Positions 24,868-36,500 of a DNA stretch of 64,000 nt are shown here, piece by piece. The translations under genes and the position numbers were made by a program. The stretch's first letter is position 1. Each line of letters opens with the position of its first letter. The notes below the pieces were generated by a model. The model was not told where the DNA came from. It did no database searches and worked only from the letters and a program-made list of their open reading frames with translations. This stretch comes from Spinacia oleracea (Eukaryota > Streptophyta > Magnoliopsida > Caryophyllales > Amaranthaceae), in contig NC_079492.1 in NCBI RefSeq assembly GCF_020520425.1, positions 60,697,042 through 60,761,041 on the forward strand. Direction: 5' to 3'.

Positions 24868-25386
24868 AATTGGGCTTATGGGTTTTCAGTTTATGGGAGG
24901 TAGTATGGGGTCTGTAGTAGGGGGGGAAATAACCCGATTAATTGAGCGTGAATATGCTTCCAATAAATCCATATCCCTTATTATATATAGTATGTGCTTC
25001 TAGAGGGGCACATATACAAGAAGGAAGCTTGAGCTTAATGCAAATGGCAAAAATCTCGTCTGTTTTATATGATTATCAATCAAATAAAAAGTTATTTTAT
25101 GTATCAATCCTTACATCTCCTACTCTTGGTGGGGTGACAGCTAGCTTGGTAAGTTGGGGGATATCATTATTGCCGAATCTAACGCCTACATTGCATTTGC
25201 GGGTAAAAGGGTAATTGGACAAACATTGAATAAGACAGTACCTGAAGGTTCACAAGCAGCCAAATTTTATTCCATAAGGGTTTATTTGATACAATCGTAC
25301 CGCGTAATATTTTAAAAGGTGTTCTAAGCGAGTTATTTGAGCTGCATGTTTTTTTTCCTTTGAATCAAAATAAAGGCGAGGATTAA
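24868..25386 (+). pseudogene. accD: accD fragment, part 2 (plastid-derived)
   Basis: Resumes at AATTGGGCTTATGGG ([18 protein letters not shown]) and continues through [54 protein letters not shown] and [11 protein letters not shown] to a stop at 25384-25386. Several frame breaks mark it as a pseudogene. Together with part 1 it covers most of accD apart from the N-terminus. Confidence 0.9.
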
Positions 25387-25724
25387 GATCAATTTTCTTA
25401 TTTGTCTCAAAAAGTCTTTGTTTTTATTGGAATCTAAAGTAAAAACCAGAAGAATGGGTTTTTTTGTTGGCGACATCCTAAGTTTGGAATAAAAAAAAAC
25501 TTCAAAAAAAAGGTGAATTATTAGAAATATTTTTTATATTTCCGATTCCTAATTAGGAAAACTCGATCAATAAGATAAAAGAACGACTTGTTCTTTTTCC
25601 TTCTGTGAAATTAGTGAAATAAAAAATATTATGCCATTTTTCACAAATTGGACGAACATACGCTCTTATTTTCATATTTATTATTCCTTAGTTTTCATTT
25701 TAAATCTATTTCTTGGGAGTAAAA

Positions 25725-25965
25725 AGCCATCTCCTGTTTTTGAATTGTCGAAACAAGAGCTTTATGTAAGAGTCGATGCCCCAAATGGAGAATTAGGAAT
25801 ATTTTTAATAAGAAATCGGACTGTTTTTCCTTGGAGATGGAAAATTCGCCCCCCGGGTTTTATCAATTTGCAAATTCTTCCTCAATTAGTTAAAAAAAAA
25901 AATTGGTTGATATTATGATAATACTATGTAGCATAGATATCATTACGGGAGAAGTTGATCGTTGA
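25725..25965 (+). pseudogene. ndhH: ndhH 3' fragment (plastid-derived)
   Basis: Encodes the C-terminus of plastid NDH subunit [21 protein letters not shown], then [20 protein letters not shown]. After a slip in the A-run near 25890, the ending GEVDR-stop appears in another frame (stop 25963-25965). The upstream junction to accD-side DNA lies near 25725. Confidence 0.85.
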
Positions 25966-25966
25966 A

Positions 25967-26085
25967 ATGATAATTGATACAATGACAACAAAAGTACAAG
26001 CTATCAATTCTTTTTCCAAATTGGAATCCTTAAAAGAGGTTTATGAGACTATATGGATGTTTTTCCATATCTTGATTTGAATTAG
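25967..26085 (+). pseudogene. ndhA: ndhA 5' fragment (plastid-derived)
   Basis: Starts one base after the ndhH stop, the spacing usual in plastids. It encodes [20 protein letters not shown], then [11 protein letters not shown], before it degrades near 26085. Only the first 35 or so residues of NDH subunit A are present. Confidence 0.8.
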
Positions 26086-26900
26086 TAAGAAAGCTTAGGG
26101 AAAAGTATCAATCCAATAAATTATGAAATGATACTATATTTTCAACATTTCATGAGAACTGAATAAATAGTGAGCAACAACCAAGATTGTAACAACTAGA
26201 ATATCAAGGGATTGAGAGTTTCAATGCCTTCATTGAACAGATAGAATTAAGTCAAGAATATAAAGTGATGTAACCTCCAAAAAGCAACATCAAGAGGCAC
26301 CTAAATACTGCTAAAAAAAATCAGATTTTATGCTCATAACCATTAAAAGAGTTGTTACATGAACTGAAGGGAAAAAAAACAAATTACATCAAGGGGATTT
26401 CAGAAGACAAAATAGTTTAAGATTAGAATAGACAGCCTACTCCGCAACCACACCACGACCTTGCTGCAATGCCACAACCAACCCGTGGCAAAGTAAAACA
26501 AAAAGCATTACTCCAACAATATGTTCCCTCTAAGGGAATTCAAAGAACCCCACCACAATCACCCCTTTTCTTATCTATATCCCATCAAAAACTAAATTTA
26601 ATCAAGTATTTTCCAAACTTTATCACCATATAATAAATTCAAACAAAACTGCCCAAATACCCTTTGAAGACAATTAAAGATCAAACCTCAAAAAAGGAAA
26701 GGTCAACAATGAAGACATTGTCAAATGCACAATGAACTCAAAACTCAATAGAGGTGATCAATTATTCAATTTTGCTAACAAAAGTAAAAATAATTAAATA
26801 TAAAAAAAAAAAAATAAAAAAAAAAAAAATATGAAATATGAAATAAATAATGAAGATATTTAAAAATTGAAGATATTTGGTATTGAACCCAGAGTTGCGA
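26086..26900. other. Intergenic region upstream of the ABC1 kinase gene
   Basis: AT-rich DNA without a recognised gene. A poly-A/T-rich patch lies at 26800-26830. On the minus strand near 26440-26500 a short open stretch ends ALQQGRGVVAE-stop, but no splice site or homologue was recognised, so it is not called. Confidence 0.5.
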
Positions 26901-26989
26901 AATCTTGCGGCCCAAGCTTCAAACAAAAGAACCATAGAAGCCCACGACCACCCCGTAACACACAAACACAACCAAGAACCAACAGTGCG

Positions 26990-27201
26990 CCTCCCTCCCT
27001 TCCTCCCTCTCACGCACCGACCCACTTTCTCTCTCCTCTTTTGCCGTCGACCAAACAACCAACCCGGGCCGTGCTACAACCTGAGATTTTCTCTTCAACA
27101 AGCTATTCGACATGAGAAAATGCGCTTTCCTAAATCTTCCCACCAATTTTTTCTCATAGTTTTCCTACACTTCTTCGGTAATTTGCTTCCCCAATGTCAA
27201 G
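26990..27201 (+). promoter_or_regulatory. 5' UTR exon with upstream ORFs (ABC1 kinase)
   Basis: A CT-rich leader (about 26990-27060) followed by an exon ending at the donor AAG/GTAATTT (27201/27202). The next acceptor is TTGCAG/ACTTTTG (28525/28526). Two upstream ATGs lie in it. The first (27112) gives a 15-residue ORF ending at 27159. The second (27120) gives MRFPKSSHQFFLIVFLHFF..., crosses the splice and ends after 29 residues at TGA 28531-28533, which overlaps the main ATG as TGATG. The transcription start is a guess. Confidence 0.5.
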
Positions 27202-28532
27202 GTAATTTCTTCTCATCTTCTTCAGCTTTTTTTTTTTGCAATTTTCCCCCTTTTATGATCGTAATTATTGTGCCCTGATGTCGGATTTGGGTTTGGGTAA
27301 TTGGGTATAGATTAGAAATTTTAAATCTTTGTGGGATTTTGTTTTCTGGGTAACTTTGTTTGATCAATTGAAGTTTGTGGTTGTGATGTTGTGGGCTTTT
27401 TTTCTGGGTGTACTGAAATAATGTAGCCAAATTTTAAGATCTCTTACATTTGAGTAACTGAGTTTCTATACTTGGTTATTTGCTCAAACTTCAGCTTAAT
27501 TGATTTGTACATAATGGGAAGTAGCATTGAATATTTGAATTCAGTCATCTATATGATTGAGAAACTGAAGGGATTGAGATTAAGGAATGCTATGCATTAT
27601 CAGTGCATTAATGAAGGAAAAGTAAAGTGGGGTTTTTTAGTTTCTAGCATGTAGTAGATTTGGCCTTTTTCCATTCCTGAATTCTTTCTGCTTTAAGTGT
27701 CTGCTAGGATGTCTTTGATGAGTGACGATTGTTGATTTTTACTCTTGTAAGTTGTAAGCCAAACTATGTTCTCATATAATGGTGCTCGAATGCGAGTTTA
27801 GAAAGTTCTGGTCTTGTGTACTTCTTATTACATGTTGAGTGTCTGCCTGCTAAAATGGTGAAGCAGTTTAATGTTGGCTCTTTAGTTTAGTTTAATTTAC
27901 AAGGATTTCGACCTCCTGCTTTGGAGCTTTGAGGGTTTCCTCATGGGTGCTAGTCATGTTTATGCTTGGAGTTATGTTATTATTTGTTGGTGGTTGTCAA
28001 CTTTAAATTGGCTAACCACCTTACTCATTACCATTATCATTACCCCATTGCCTCAAAGAGGCTCCCACAAGAAGCGGGGTCTGCAATTGCAGGGAGGTTG
28101 TTTCCAATTGACCCAAAAGCTATAACAGGACAAACATCTTCTACTTCATGAAAAGGAAGCGAAGAGGCTCTAAGAGCTAACCACCTTACTGTTTTACCAT
28201 AATGTTTTGCATGAAACGACGATGCACCTCACTTGTTGATACAATTTTCGCATTTGGGGAGGCTTCATTTGGATTTGAGAATAGAGATGAATATTCCATT
28301 ATTGCAATATTTGGATATTGAATAGTTTGTCTTCCTTTCCCTTTCCATTTTTGACATGTTCCTTCTTTCTATCATTTGGAGACTTATGTTTCTTTTGTCC
28401 ACAAAAATCGCATTATGTTTAATTGTTTTAGCCGGTATAATTTTATGAGATGTCCTTATGATGTTAAAAAGAATTTATGTGGTCAGCTGGTCACACTTAC
28501 TTAGGTCCAACTTGTTTGGTTGCAGACTTTTG

Positions 28533-31500
28533 ATGTTTGGAAAAATAAGGAGGGCTGCACATTCCATATTAAAATCCCGTGGAAGCAGCAATTTGGGATT
28601 AAAAAAGGATGGAACATGTCCCCTCTTCCAGCCATGTGTGCCACAATATAGAGTGTATTCACAATTCAGACACAATTATGGAGGATACATGCCTAAGCCT
28701 AATAGTTTGTATAAACATCCACGATTTTCTCACAAGAGTGGCTCTCCAAGGAACTATTCTTCCACATATGCAAGTAACACTATGGCACATCATGCTCAAA
28801 ATGCTTGGAAACGAATTTCAAAAATGCGCTCTTCAAATGGTTCAACACTTCCCGCCATAAGTAGAGCTGCTGGCATATTCAGCATAGCTTCAACCAAGTC
28901 TCACCTTTTGGTGCCGGGTATTTTCACCTTAATATTTGGGGAGCTAGCGTTAACCCGAACAGCATCTGCTGAATCAGACTATCTTTCCTCTAGTAATGCT
29001 GTTGTTACGCGTGCACAAGATGGGCATGCCTACATGAGCAGGTTGATTCTGAACTTACTAGAGGTCCTAATTTTGCTGCTAAGAGCTGTTTTTCTGGCAT
29101 TATTATTTTCACCCAGCATAGCCATGGCTCCATTTGCAGATAGTTTTGGACCTAATTTCAGACGTATTTGGCTCCACACTGTGCATCGTACCCTGGAAAA
29201 AGCTGGCCCTGCATTTATAAAATGGGGTCAGTGGGCAGCTACACGACCTGATCTATTCGCAAGAGATTTATGTTCTGAGCTTTCAAAGCTTCACTCAAAA
29301 GCTCCAGAGCACAGCTATGCTTATACAAAAAGAACTGTTGAAAAGGCCTTTGGTCGTAAACTTACTGAGATTTTTGAAAGTTTTGATGAGAAGCCTGTTG
29401 CATCTGGAAGTATTGCACAGGTGCACCGAGCTGTGCTACGCTTCCGACACCCTGGTCAAAAGACCAAGCCCACTGAAGTTGCAGTGAAGGTTAGGCATCC
29501 AGGAGTTGGTGATTCTATTAGGAGAGACTTTGTTATTATTAATGCAGTAGCAAAAGTTTCAACACTTATCCCTACACTGAAGTGGTTGAGACTAGATGAA
29601 AGTGTCCAGCAATTTGCAGTTTTTATGATGTCACAAGTTGATCTTTCCAGGGAAGCTGCTAATCTTAATCGGTTTATATACAACTTTCGGAGATGGAAGG
29701 ATGTATCTTTCCCAAAACCTCTCTATCCACTCGTGCATCCTGCAGTTTTGGTTGAAACTTTTGAGCATGGGGAAAGTGTGGCACATTATGTTGATGGGTT
29801 CGATGGGCATGAACGCTTTAAAACTGCTCTGGCTCACATTGGCACCCATGCTCTTCTGAAGATGCTATTGGTAAACAAAACTATTCGTTATGCAGTTTCC
29901 ATTTTCATTGATCTTATGTCTTCTTTATTTTATTTTATTTTTAATGTGTCAGTTACTTAAAGAATCTCTTCACATGTGATTGGTATTCATAAGATGTGAT
30001 TGAGGTTGTTTTGTATGTTATTTGATGCACATTAGGTTTAAAACTCTTCAGTGGTAAATTTTTACGTATCCATTTGCTTAACAAAGACTATCAATCTTTT
30101 GACATGTACTGGAAATATTCGTTTGCGGTGTCTGTTAGACTGATACCTTACTGAATTCTATTATTCAGGGAAGTCCTCTAAGGCTAATGTTTCTTGTTGC
30201 AGGTGGATAATTTCATTCATGCCGACATGCATCCTGGAAATATTCTTGTCCGACTAAAACATAAGCGTAAGGGGGAGGCAAAATCAAAGCCACATCTCGT
30301 TTTCATTGATGTAGGCATGACCGCTGAGCTTGCAAAAAATGACCGTGTAATTCTGCTGGAGTTTTTCAAGGCTGTTGCTCACCGGGATGGACGTACTGTA
30401 GCTGAGCGCGCACTCCAACTATCAAAACAGCAGAGTTGTCCAAACCCAGAGGCGTTCATACAGGTTCTGTATATATTTCTTTAATTCTTACATCCAGAAT
30501 GTGGCTAATGTTAATTACTTCGTGTTATGTTTTTTGGTTGCTCCTGAAAGTTATATATCTTTATGTAGTACTTTACTTTTGCTGTTGCCTACTTGCCTGT
30601 TGGTTAAAGTTAGACTATTTATGCAAGTAGCTCTGTAGATATGATGTCTAGCTTACAAGGTTATCTTTTTCGGTTCTGTTGCTCAATTACTAACTCTGTT
30701 GGCCTGAAAACTTCAATCTTTTACACACCTTCTGGACTATGCTAAAGGGAATGACCAAATTTTCTTTCTGATAAAGCTGAATTGGACAACTCAATTTTGT
30801 TTTTTCATGATAGATATTCAGATAGTGGTGCTTGGTTACTCAACTTCTTTCTGGGATATTTGTCTAACTTTAGCTAGTTTCAGTTTTCCATGTTTAGATA
30901 AGCAATTTTTTTTTCAGAAACGGAATGCACTAAGACTTATGTAACATAGTTTCAACAATAATTAGTTTGGATCAGTAAAAATTAAATTTGACAAGCAAAC
31001 ACTAGTTTGGATCCGTGAAAATTAGTTCAGCCATGACAAGAACACTAGTAAAACAAGTAAAAGTCAATTTTGATCAATAAAAATCAGTTTTTTTATACCA
31101 GCACAACATATTTTGATTAGGAAAGAAATCGATTTCATCGCCAGAAATTCGCACACATAAGCAAAAAGTAGAGTTCAGTTAAAATTAACAAAAGAAAACA
31201 GAGCCTTAATTCCTTTATTTAGGAGCTTTTTTGGGGGTATAGTGAGCTTTCCTTCAAAAAGATACTCTCTACCAGAGGTGTGTTGTCTTCCTATTTATTT
31301 TTTTTCCCGGGCTGGTGTTTAGTTTGGTACTTTGATAGTTCGAGTTTCATCCACAGCTGTCAGTTCTTTGTGGGTTTCTGACTTTTTGGTGAATAGCTTA
31401 AGATTTCCCTGTGTTTCTTTTATTCCTCCGAATTGATAACTATGATAACAGTGGATTGAATCTCTAGTTTGCATATTTTACAGGAGGTAAAGAAGTCTTT

Positions 31501-31893
31501 TGATTTCTGGGCTACTCCAGAAGGTGACCTGGTTCATCCAGCAGATGCCATGCAACAGTTACTTGAGCAAGTTAGACGTCACAAGGTGAACATTGATGGC
31601 GACGTGTGCACTGTAATTGTCACTACTTTGGTCCTTGAGGTAACCGCTTAATCTTTGCTGTTTGTGTAGAACAAACAAGATATCTTACATTGATGCCATC
31701 TTTGTCTGAAAATAGCTTATTTTCTTTTTAATTCTTGTAAGCTGCTTTATGCATCTTCATCTCTTCATTGTAGGGTTGGCAGCGGAAACTCGATCCAGAT
31801 TATAATGTGATGCGTACGCTTCAAACTTTGTTGTTCAAAGCTGATTGGGCAAAATCTCTTTCGTACACTATTGAGGGGCTTATGGCCCCGTAG
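28533..31893 (+). CDS. ABC1/ADCK2-like atypical kinase (aarF domain protein)
   Basis: Coding exons 28533-29870, 30203-30463, 31484-31639 and 31774-31893, all GT-AG and all breaking between codons; 624 residues. The ABC1/UbiB family of protein-kinase-like ATPases supports ubiquinone and other isoprenoid-quinone metabolism in mitochondria or plastids. The basic, Ser/Arg-rich N-terminus (MFGKIRRAAHSILKSR) suggests mitochondrial import (inference). Seen: hydrophobic stretches near residues 125-140 and 170-195; KxGQ motif as KWGQWAATRPDLF (about 230); nucleotide loop GSIAQVH (about 293); ATP-binding Lys in VAVK (about 318); catalytic loop HADMHPGN (452-459); DVG in place of DFG (482-484). WASTRRDLF-like spacing puts it with ADCK2 and not COQ8. 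The ATG at 28533 is the first in frame after the acceptor. Homologues are often called ADCK2-like, function unproven. Confidence 0.92.
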
Positions 31894-32518
31894 AAATTTG
31901 CCTCCTGCTACTATACTACTAGCTGCTGCTAAAACACAATTTTGACGGATCATATACTTCTATACATAGTTTCCCCCATTAAATAAGCTTAATTTAGCTT
32001 AGGTCACGTTTGATCATCTTTCTTCTACCTTCTCCAGTTGGTCACATATATAATTTTCGTTTCAACTTTGTTCTGATTTTTGATGTTCATCAAGTGATAT
32101 AGAGAGTAGCACTGTAATAGTTTCCCGGGAAAAGGGTTTCTAGTTTAACATTTATTTGGCCTGTATATAATCAGATACATTATGCATTCATTTTGACCCT
32201 CTCTTCGCATCAGAATTTTGAACAGGAAGTTGTGAATCAAAGCTTTCGATTCTTGGTTTTTTTCCGATCAGAAGTCGTCAGTCTGTGTATTTTAATTTCC
32301 GTTTTTCAAGAATTCCTGGGATTGGAATCAATAATGATATTTAGGTGACATGGGTTTTGAGACAGATTCGTACTCTGTATATGGATGGAGTTGCTTTTTG
32401 CAATAGTACGACGCAGAGTTGGCAGCCTGTGTAAGTTGGAGAATCTCAAACAAATAACGCGACCAATCTAATTAAATAGATTGGGGAGCCTTGACACTAA
32501 CTCGCCCTTTTGTTTGTT

Positions 32519-32637
32519 TCGTGTTGTCGTAATCTAGTGGGCGATAGGTCAGATAGTTAGAGCTTCCCTCCCGGTTCCAGGTGATCCTGGAATCGATTCT
32601 CATCCCCGCCGTTGTGGCTCATTTGCACAAAAAAACT
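32519..32637 (+). mobile_element. Possible tRNA-derived SINE fragment
   Basis: Contains an A-box-like GATAGGTCAGATAGTTAGAGC, a B-box-like GATCCTGGAATCGATTCTC about 25 bp later, and an A-run at the end. This is the layout of a Pol III tRNA-like SINE head. The match is weak and no target duplication was found. Confidence 0.3.
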
Positions 32638-32704
32638 AGGCACATTATGTCATGTTGATTTTGTTTAATTAAAATGCGTCATAATCTCTTAGCACTAACC
32701 CAAA

Positions 32705-32935
32705 CTCTTTTTTGGGTATCCATCGGGTCTGGGTGAGGTTGTCATTGTTGCTTAAGTCAAATTTAACTCCATAAACACCCTTAGAAAAATGAAGATGGAG
32801 AACTGAATGTTAATGCTTTGCTTTGGATTTATTACATGTAAAATCCAAAGCAATGATGGCAACCTCACCCTGACCCGATGAATACCCCATCCATCGGGTC
32901 AGGGTGAGGTTGTCGTCGTTGCTCTATTCTCACTT
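32705..32935. repeat. Three-copy inverted/direct repeat able to form hairpins
   Basis: The word CATCGGGTCNGGGTGAGGTTG occurs three times: plus at about 32722, inverted at about 32859-32880, and plus again at about 32891-32915. Copies 1 and 2 form arms of about 40 bp around a 100-bp loop. Copies 2 and 3 form an almost loopless hairpin. A second small palindrome (CTTTGGATTT...AAATCCAAAG) sits in the loop at 32821-32850. Confidence 0.8.
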
Positions 32936-33528
32936 CTCAGGCATATATTTTGGTCGGGGATGCTGAATCACCACCGTCGGAATAGAAACCGGCGGAGATT
33001 GTTTCATCCTGTGGCCAGATCTTTATTTCCAGTTTTCCTTGTGTTTATTATAGGAAGACAATAGGCCTTGTGTAACTGTCATTTACCCAAACTTGAAACC
33101 CTTCATCAACTGTTGCCATTTCTTCACTTGTTACGTTTCAGACGTCATCTTACTCGATAGCCAAAACAATGAGAATTAGTCTCTAGCATACAAGCAATGG
33201 ATCATACTAAAACACAGGCACAAAAGTACCAGAAAGAGCACCAATATGAACACCTAGAGATTATTTACACTACCAAGAAGAATGATACATCCTGCAAAAA
33301 GCAGTTCTCAAGATTTTCAATAGAACCTGCAGAAACAACAAGCAGGCTAATAACAGTGCCTCAAATAACAAGGTACTACTACTGCTTGTTATCATCAGAT
33401 CAATAACCTAATTACCAAAAACCTACTCCTAATCCTACACAACAAAAGGGCAGCCAAGGGAACAAAAATAACACTACCTTCATCCCTTTGCTTTCCCACC
33501 TACTTCTACCTCGTTTTTATTATTGACA

Positions 33529-36500
33529 TCACCGGTTTCCTTCTTCACTCCGTAGTCTGTATATTTCCTTTATTGCTTCATCTATGCTGCATATTGTCAT
33601 TTTTTCCACCTGATCCAATTCTCATATTCAGTAACTAACTTCTCTCCACAAGAAAGTAGGATTATCAACAAACAATTAAAAAAAAGATTACCTCTAACTT
33701 CACTTTTTTCGCCCTGTGATTATTGGGAAGAACACGGATTTCTTTGGTCAACTTGACGCATTCTGATGCGTTTTCAGGTGAAATGAAGCCGACGGCAATG
33801 TTGACACAGGACTTCAAGGGAGAAAACATGGCACGTCAATAAATGAAAATATAATGAAAACATGGCATGTCACTTGAGCTTTAAGAGCTCTTCATAAAAG
33901 TTCTTAAATCCACAATCCAAAACACCTTGAAACATGAATTTTTGGAAGGTGTAATTTTTTTTAATCAAGACCCGCAAAAGCAAATTACCTTGACGTTTCT
34001 TATTTGATATGGACATCCAACAGGAATAAACACAGCTTCTCCAAGGCATTGCTTGAAGGTCCAGGGTTCAATCTCTGCAAAAAGAAGTTCAAAAAATGAA
34101 GTCAGATCACCAAATGAAGAATACTAAGCCAAACGAAATGGCAGTAAAATGGATAATTACCAAACTCTTCTTTGAGCTGAAGTTTATGAGCTGCATCAAG
34201 ATAGAAACTTCCATCAAAAATTGGATGTACAACCTGCAAGGAAGTTGCAAAGATCAGGACAAAAAAAAAGGATGAACCACCGCAACAAAATAAAAATTAA
34301 TAAGCAGATTTTACTGATATGAGACAGGAAAGAAAAAGTTCATGGAGTTAACGCACATTATCTGAAGTGAACCTTAATTCATCTACGTGCTTGTTAATGT
34401 ACTCCAGGAGCTTTGGAATGTCTTCCCGCCGGAAAATATCCCACTGGGCCCCACAAGGCCCCGGAGGAGTTTGTTGGTCTGCAACAATGGGATCCCCCAA
34501 ACGATCCAGATAAGGAATTTGACTTACTGCTTTGTCGGGACTATGACTAGTCCTGGAGCAAATCATCGAAGCATCAGAATCAGTATCAGAACTGTTAACT
34601 AGTTTGGGAGGTGAAGATTTATTATCCGTGAGATTATTGACAGCAGAAACACCAATTGTGGCTGCTGAGCAAAAAGAAGCACCCGTTATTCTATGTAGCT
34701 CTTCTGCTTCAACTGAAATCTCACCATTTGTTACTCTTGTCTCTTCATCTTCCACATCTTTATTAGAAGCATCGTTGTCCTTTTTGTTACTATTTCGTTT
34801 TGTTAACTTCTTAATCTTATTGAGCTGCTCTGTGGAACATGGTGCATCACCCACATGAACTAAGATGTTCACCTGCAAAAGAGCACCAAGGAGAATGAGT
34901 TTGAAATCAGTGCCTATTTACCAAAGAATTATCTAACATACTGTGAAAACACATTGTTATTACGGTGAGAGATTAACTGATATAAGTTAAAGACGAACAA
35001 ACACTCATGCAGTCATATGAGTCAGGGCTGATTAAGCCATCAAAGTTTCAAACAATAAGCACTTGTTAATAAGAACTTGACCCACCATATCATAAGAGTT
35101 ACAGCTCAGTTTAGTCATCAATTCACCCCGTGCAACTTCCTCCCTGCTCCCACATGAGATGCATACATGTGGACCAAGTTTAGTATCCGGAAAATCCTCT
35201 GGTAGCTTCCCAGCAATATTCAGGAGGCCCATTCTAGGGTTCGTGTATTCTTGAAGGGGTAGGGCATGAATAATCTCACTATAATACCCGTCCAACAGTT
35301 TCCGGGAAAAAGCTGAAGAAATCCTTGCTTTCACTTTAAGTGTTTCACGACGTATGTGCATATATCCCTCCCCTGTGGATCCGCTGAACAACTCCCTCAT
35401 ACAAATTTCAACATCATATGAGTCTGAGCAACTCACAGCTTCAATAGCATCTTTCGAGGTTTTACAATTACTAAAGTCATTTTCTAGATAACCACAAAAC
35501 ATAGCTAGCGGGTCCCAACTTAAGGCCCATACACTCTGAAGCACATTTCGGACCTTTATAGGTTGTCCCTTTTGCCAATGTTTCTGGAAGCGAGAAAGCA
35601 CACAATCGTGATCATCAGAAGTACTAGGACAGTAAAGGAAGTTGTCATCAGGCTCTTTCAATCTAAAAGCTGCTTGCAATTCTTTACTTTTATCATTTGC
35701 CTGAGAGATGCCGACACATGATGAACAACCCACATTATCATTTATATATTGTAGGAAGTCATGTTCAGAAGCCGTTTCTTTTGCACTAATTTCCAGTTCT
35801 TTGGTCCAATTTAATGGGAAAATACATCTCAAATCAAGGAGGCTATTATCACAACCACCAAGCTCCATAGGTGGACATGATATATGGAGACGAGATGCTG
35901 AGTCCAGTGAAGGGGAAGAAGAAGCAGGGTCAGCGTTATTGTCTACGCAGTTCTTCAAACGAGGAGAAAATGTTTTCGTTCTGTTAGGGTATGTACCCCC
36001 AAGAGACCCACCCTGAGAGTATTCTTGACAGCAACTGAAGCAAAGGTTGTATGAACAATTAGGGCAGCTTCTGTGAATATCCAATATTGGGCTTTTGCAG
36101 TTATTACTGATCCAAAGGTAAGACAGTGAAGAAGCAATTAAAAGACTGGATTACACATTAGTGATAATGTATGCATTTCAAAATTAAAGCTTGACCAATA
36201 AGTTACATACCAGCAGCATTGATCCCTGCAGCCAACATCAGCTTGTCGAATCTCAACATCAGAAAAGTTCTGCCCTGTCACACATTTATTGCTTCAGAGA
36301 GGAGAAACACTCCTGAAAGAACTACAGAATTTGAGAAGCATAGACCAAATGTTAACATTCATGATTTACCATACCTTTGAATTTCGCCTCCATCTCCACT
36401 TCAACGCTCTGCTCCTGGTTGATTTTTACAAGAATTGGAAGAAGGAAATTGACCAAGTACTGTAAGTGTTGGAATTTGCTTCGCTTACATTTTACCTTCA

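Larger units (their letters stand above)
20658..26085. other. Nuclear plastid DNA (NUPT), rearranged mosaic
   Basis: Pieces of four plastid loci lie next to each other: rrn5 (-), psbB (-), accD (+), then ndhH-ndhA (+). In plastid genomes these loci are far apart (inverted repeat, psbB operon, rbcL-accD region, small single copy). This is therefore a nuclear copy made from several joined plastid fragments and not a single transferred block. All reading frames are decayed. The solo-LTR-like block 21893-24867 landed in the accD part later. Spacer DNA at 25387-25725 is presumably plastid too (the accD downstream side) but was not identified. Confidence 0.85.
31894..33528. other. Convergent intergenic region with 3' UTRs and hairpins
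   Basis: Lies between two convergent stop codons. It holds the 3' UTRs of both genes (edges unknown), a possible tRNA-derived SINE (about 32519-32637) and a triple repeat forming hairpins (32705-32935). No other gene was recognised. Confidence 0.6.

Noticed and set aside
25631-25918. A 95-codon frame starting before ndhH
   Set aside because: The first 30 codons come from unidentified spacer DNA and the rest is the ndhH 3' end; a fusion by chance in decayed plastid DNA.
26440-26500. Short minus-strand reading ALQQGRGVVAE-stop, as a possible last exon of a gene
   Set aside because: No acceptor site, no upstream exon and no recognised family; too short to support.
29638-29859. Frames on the other strand and frame within the ABC1 kinase exon
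   Set aside because: Shadow frames of a well-supported coding exon.
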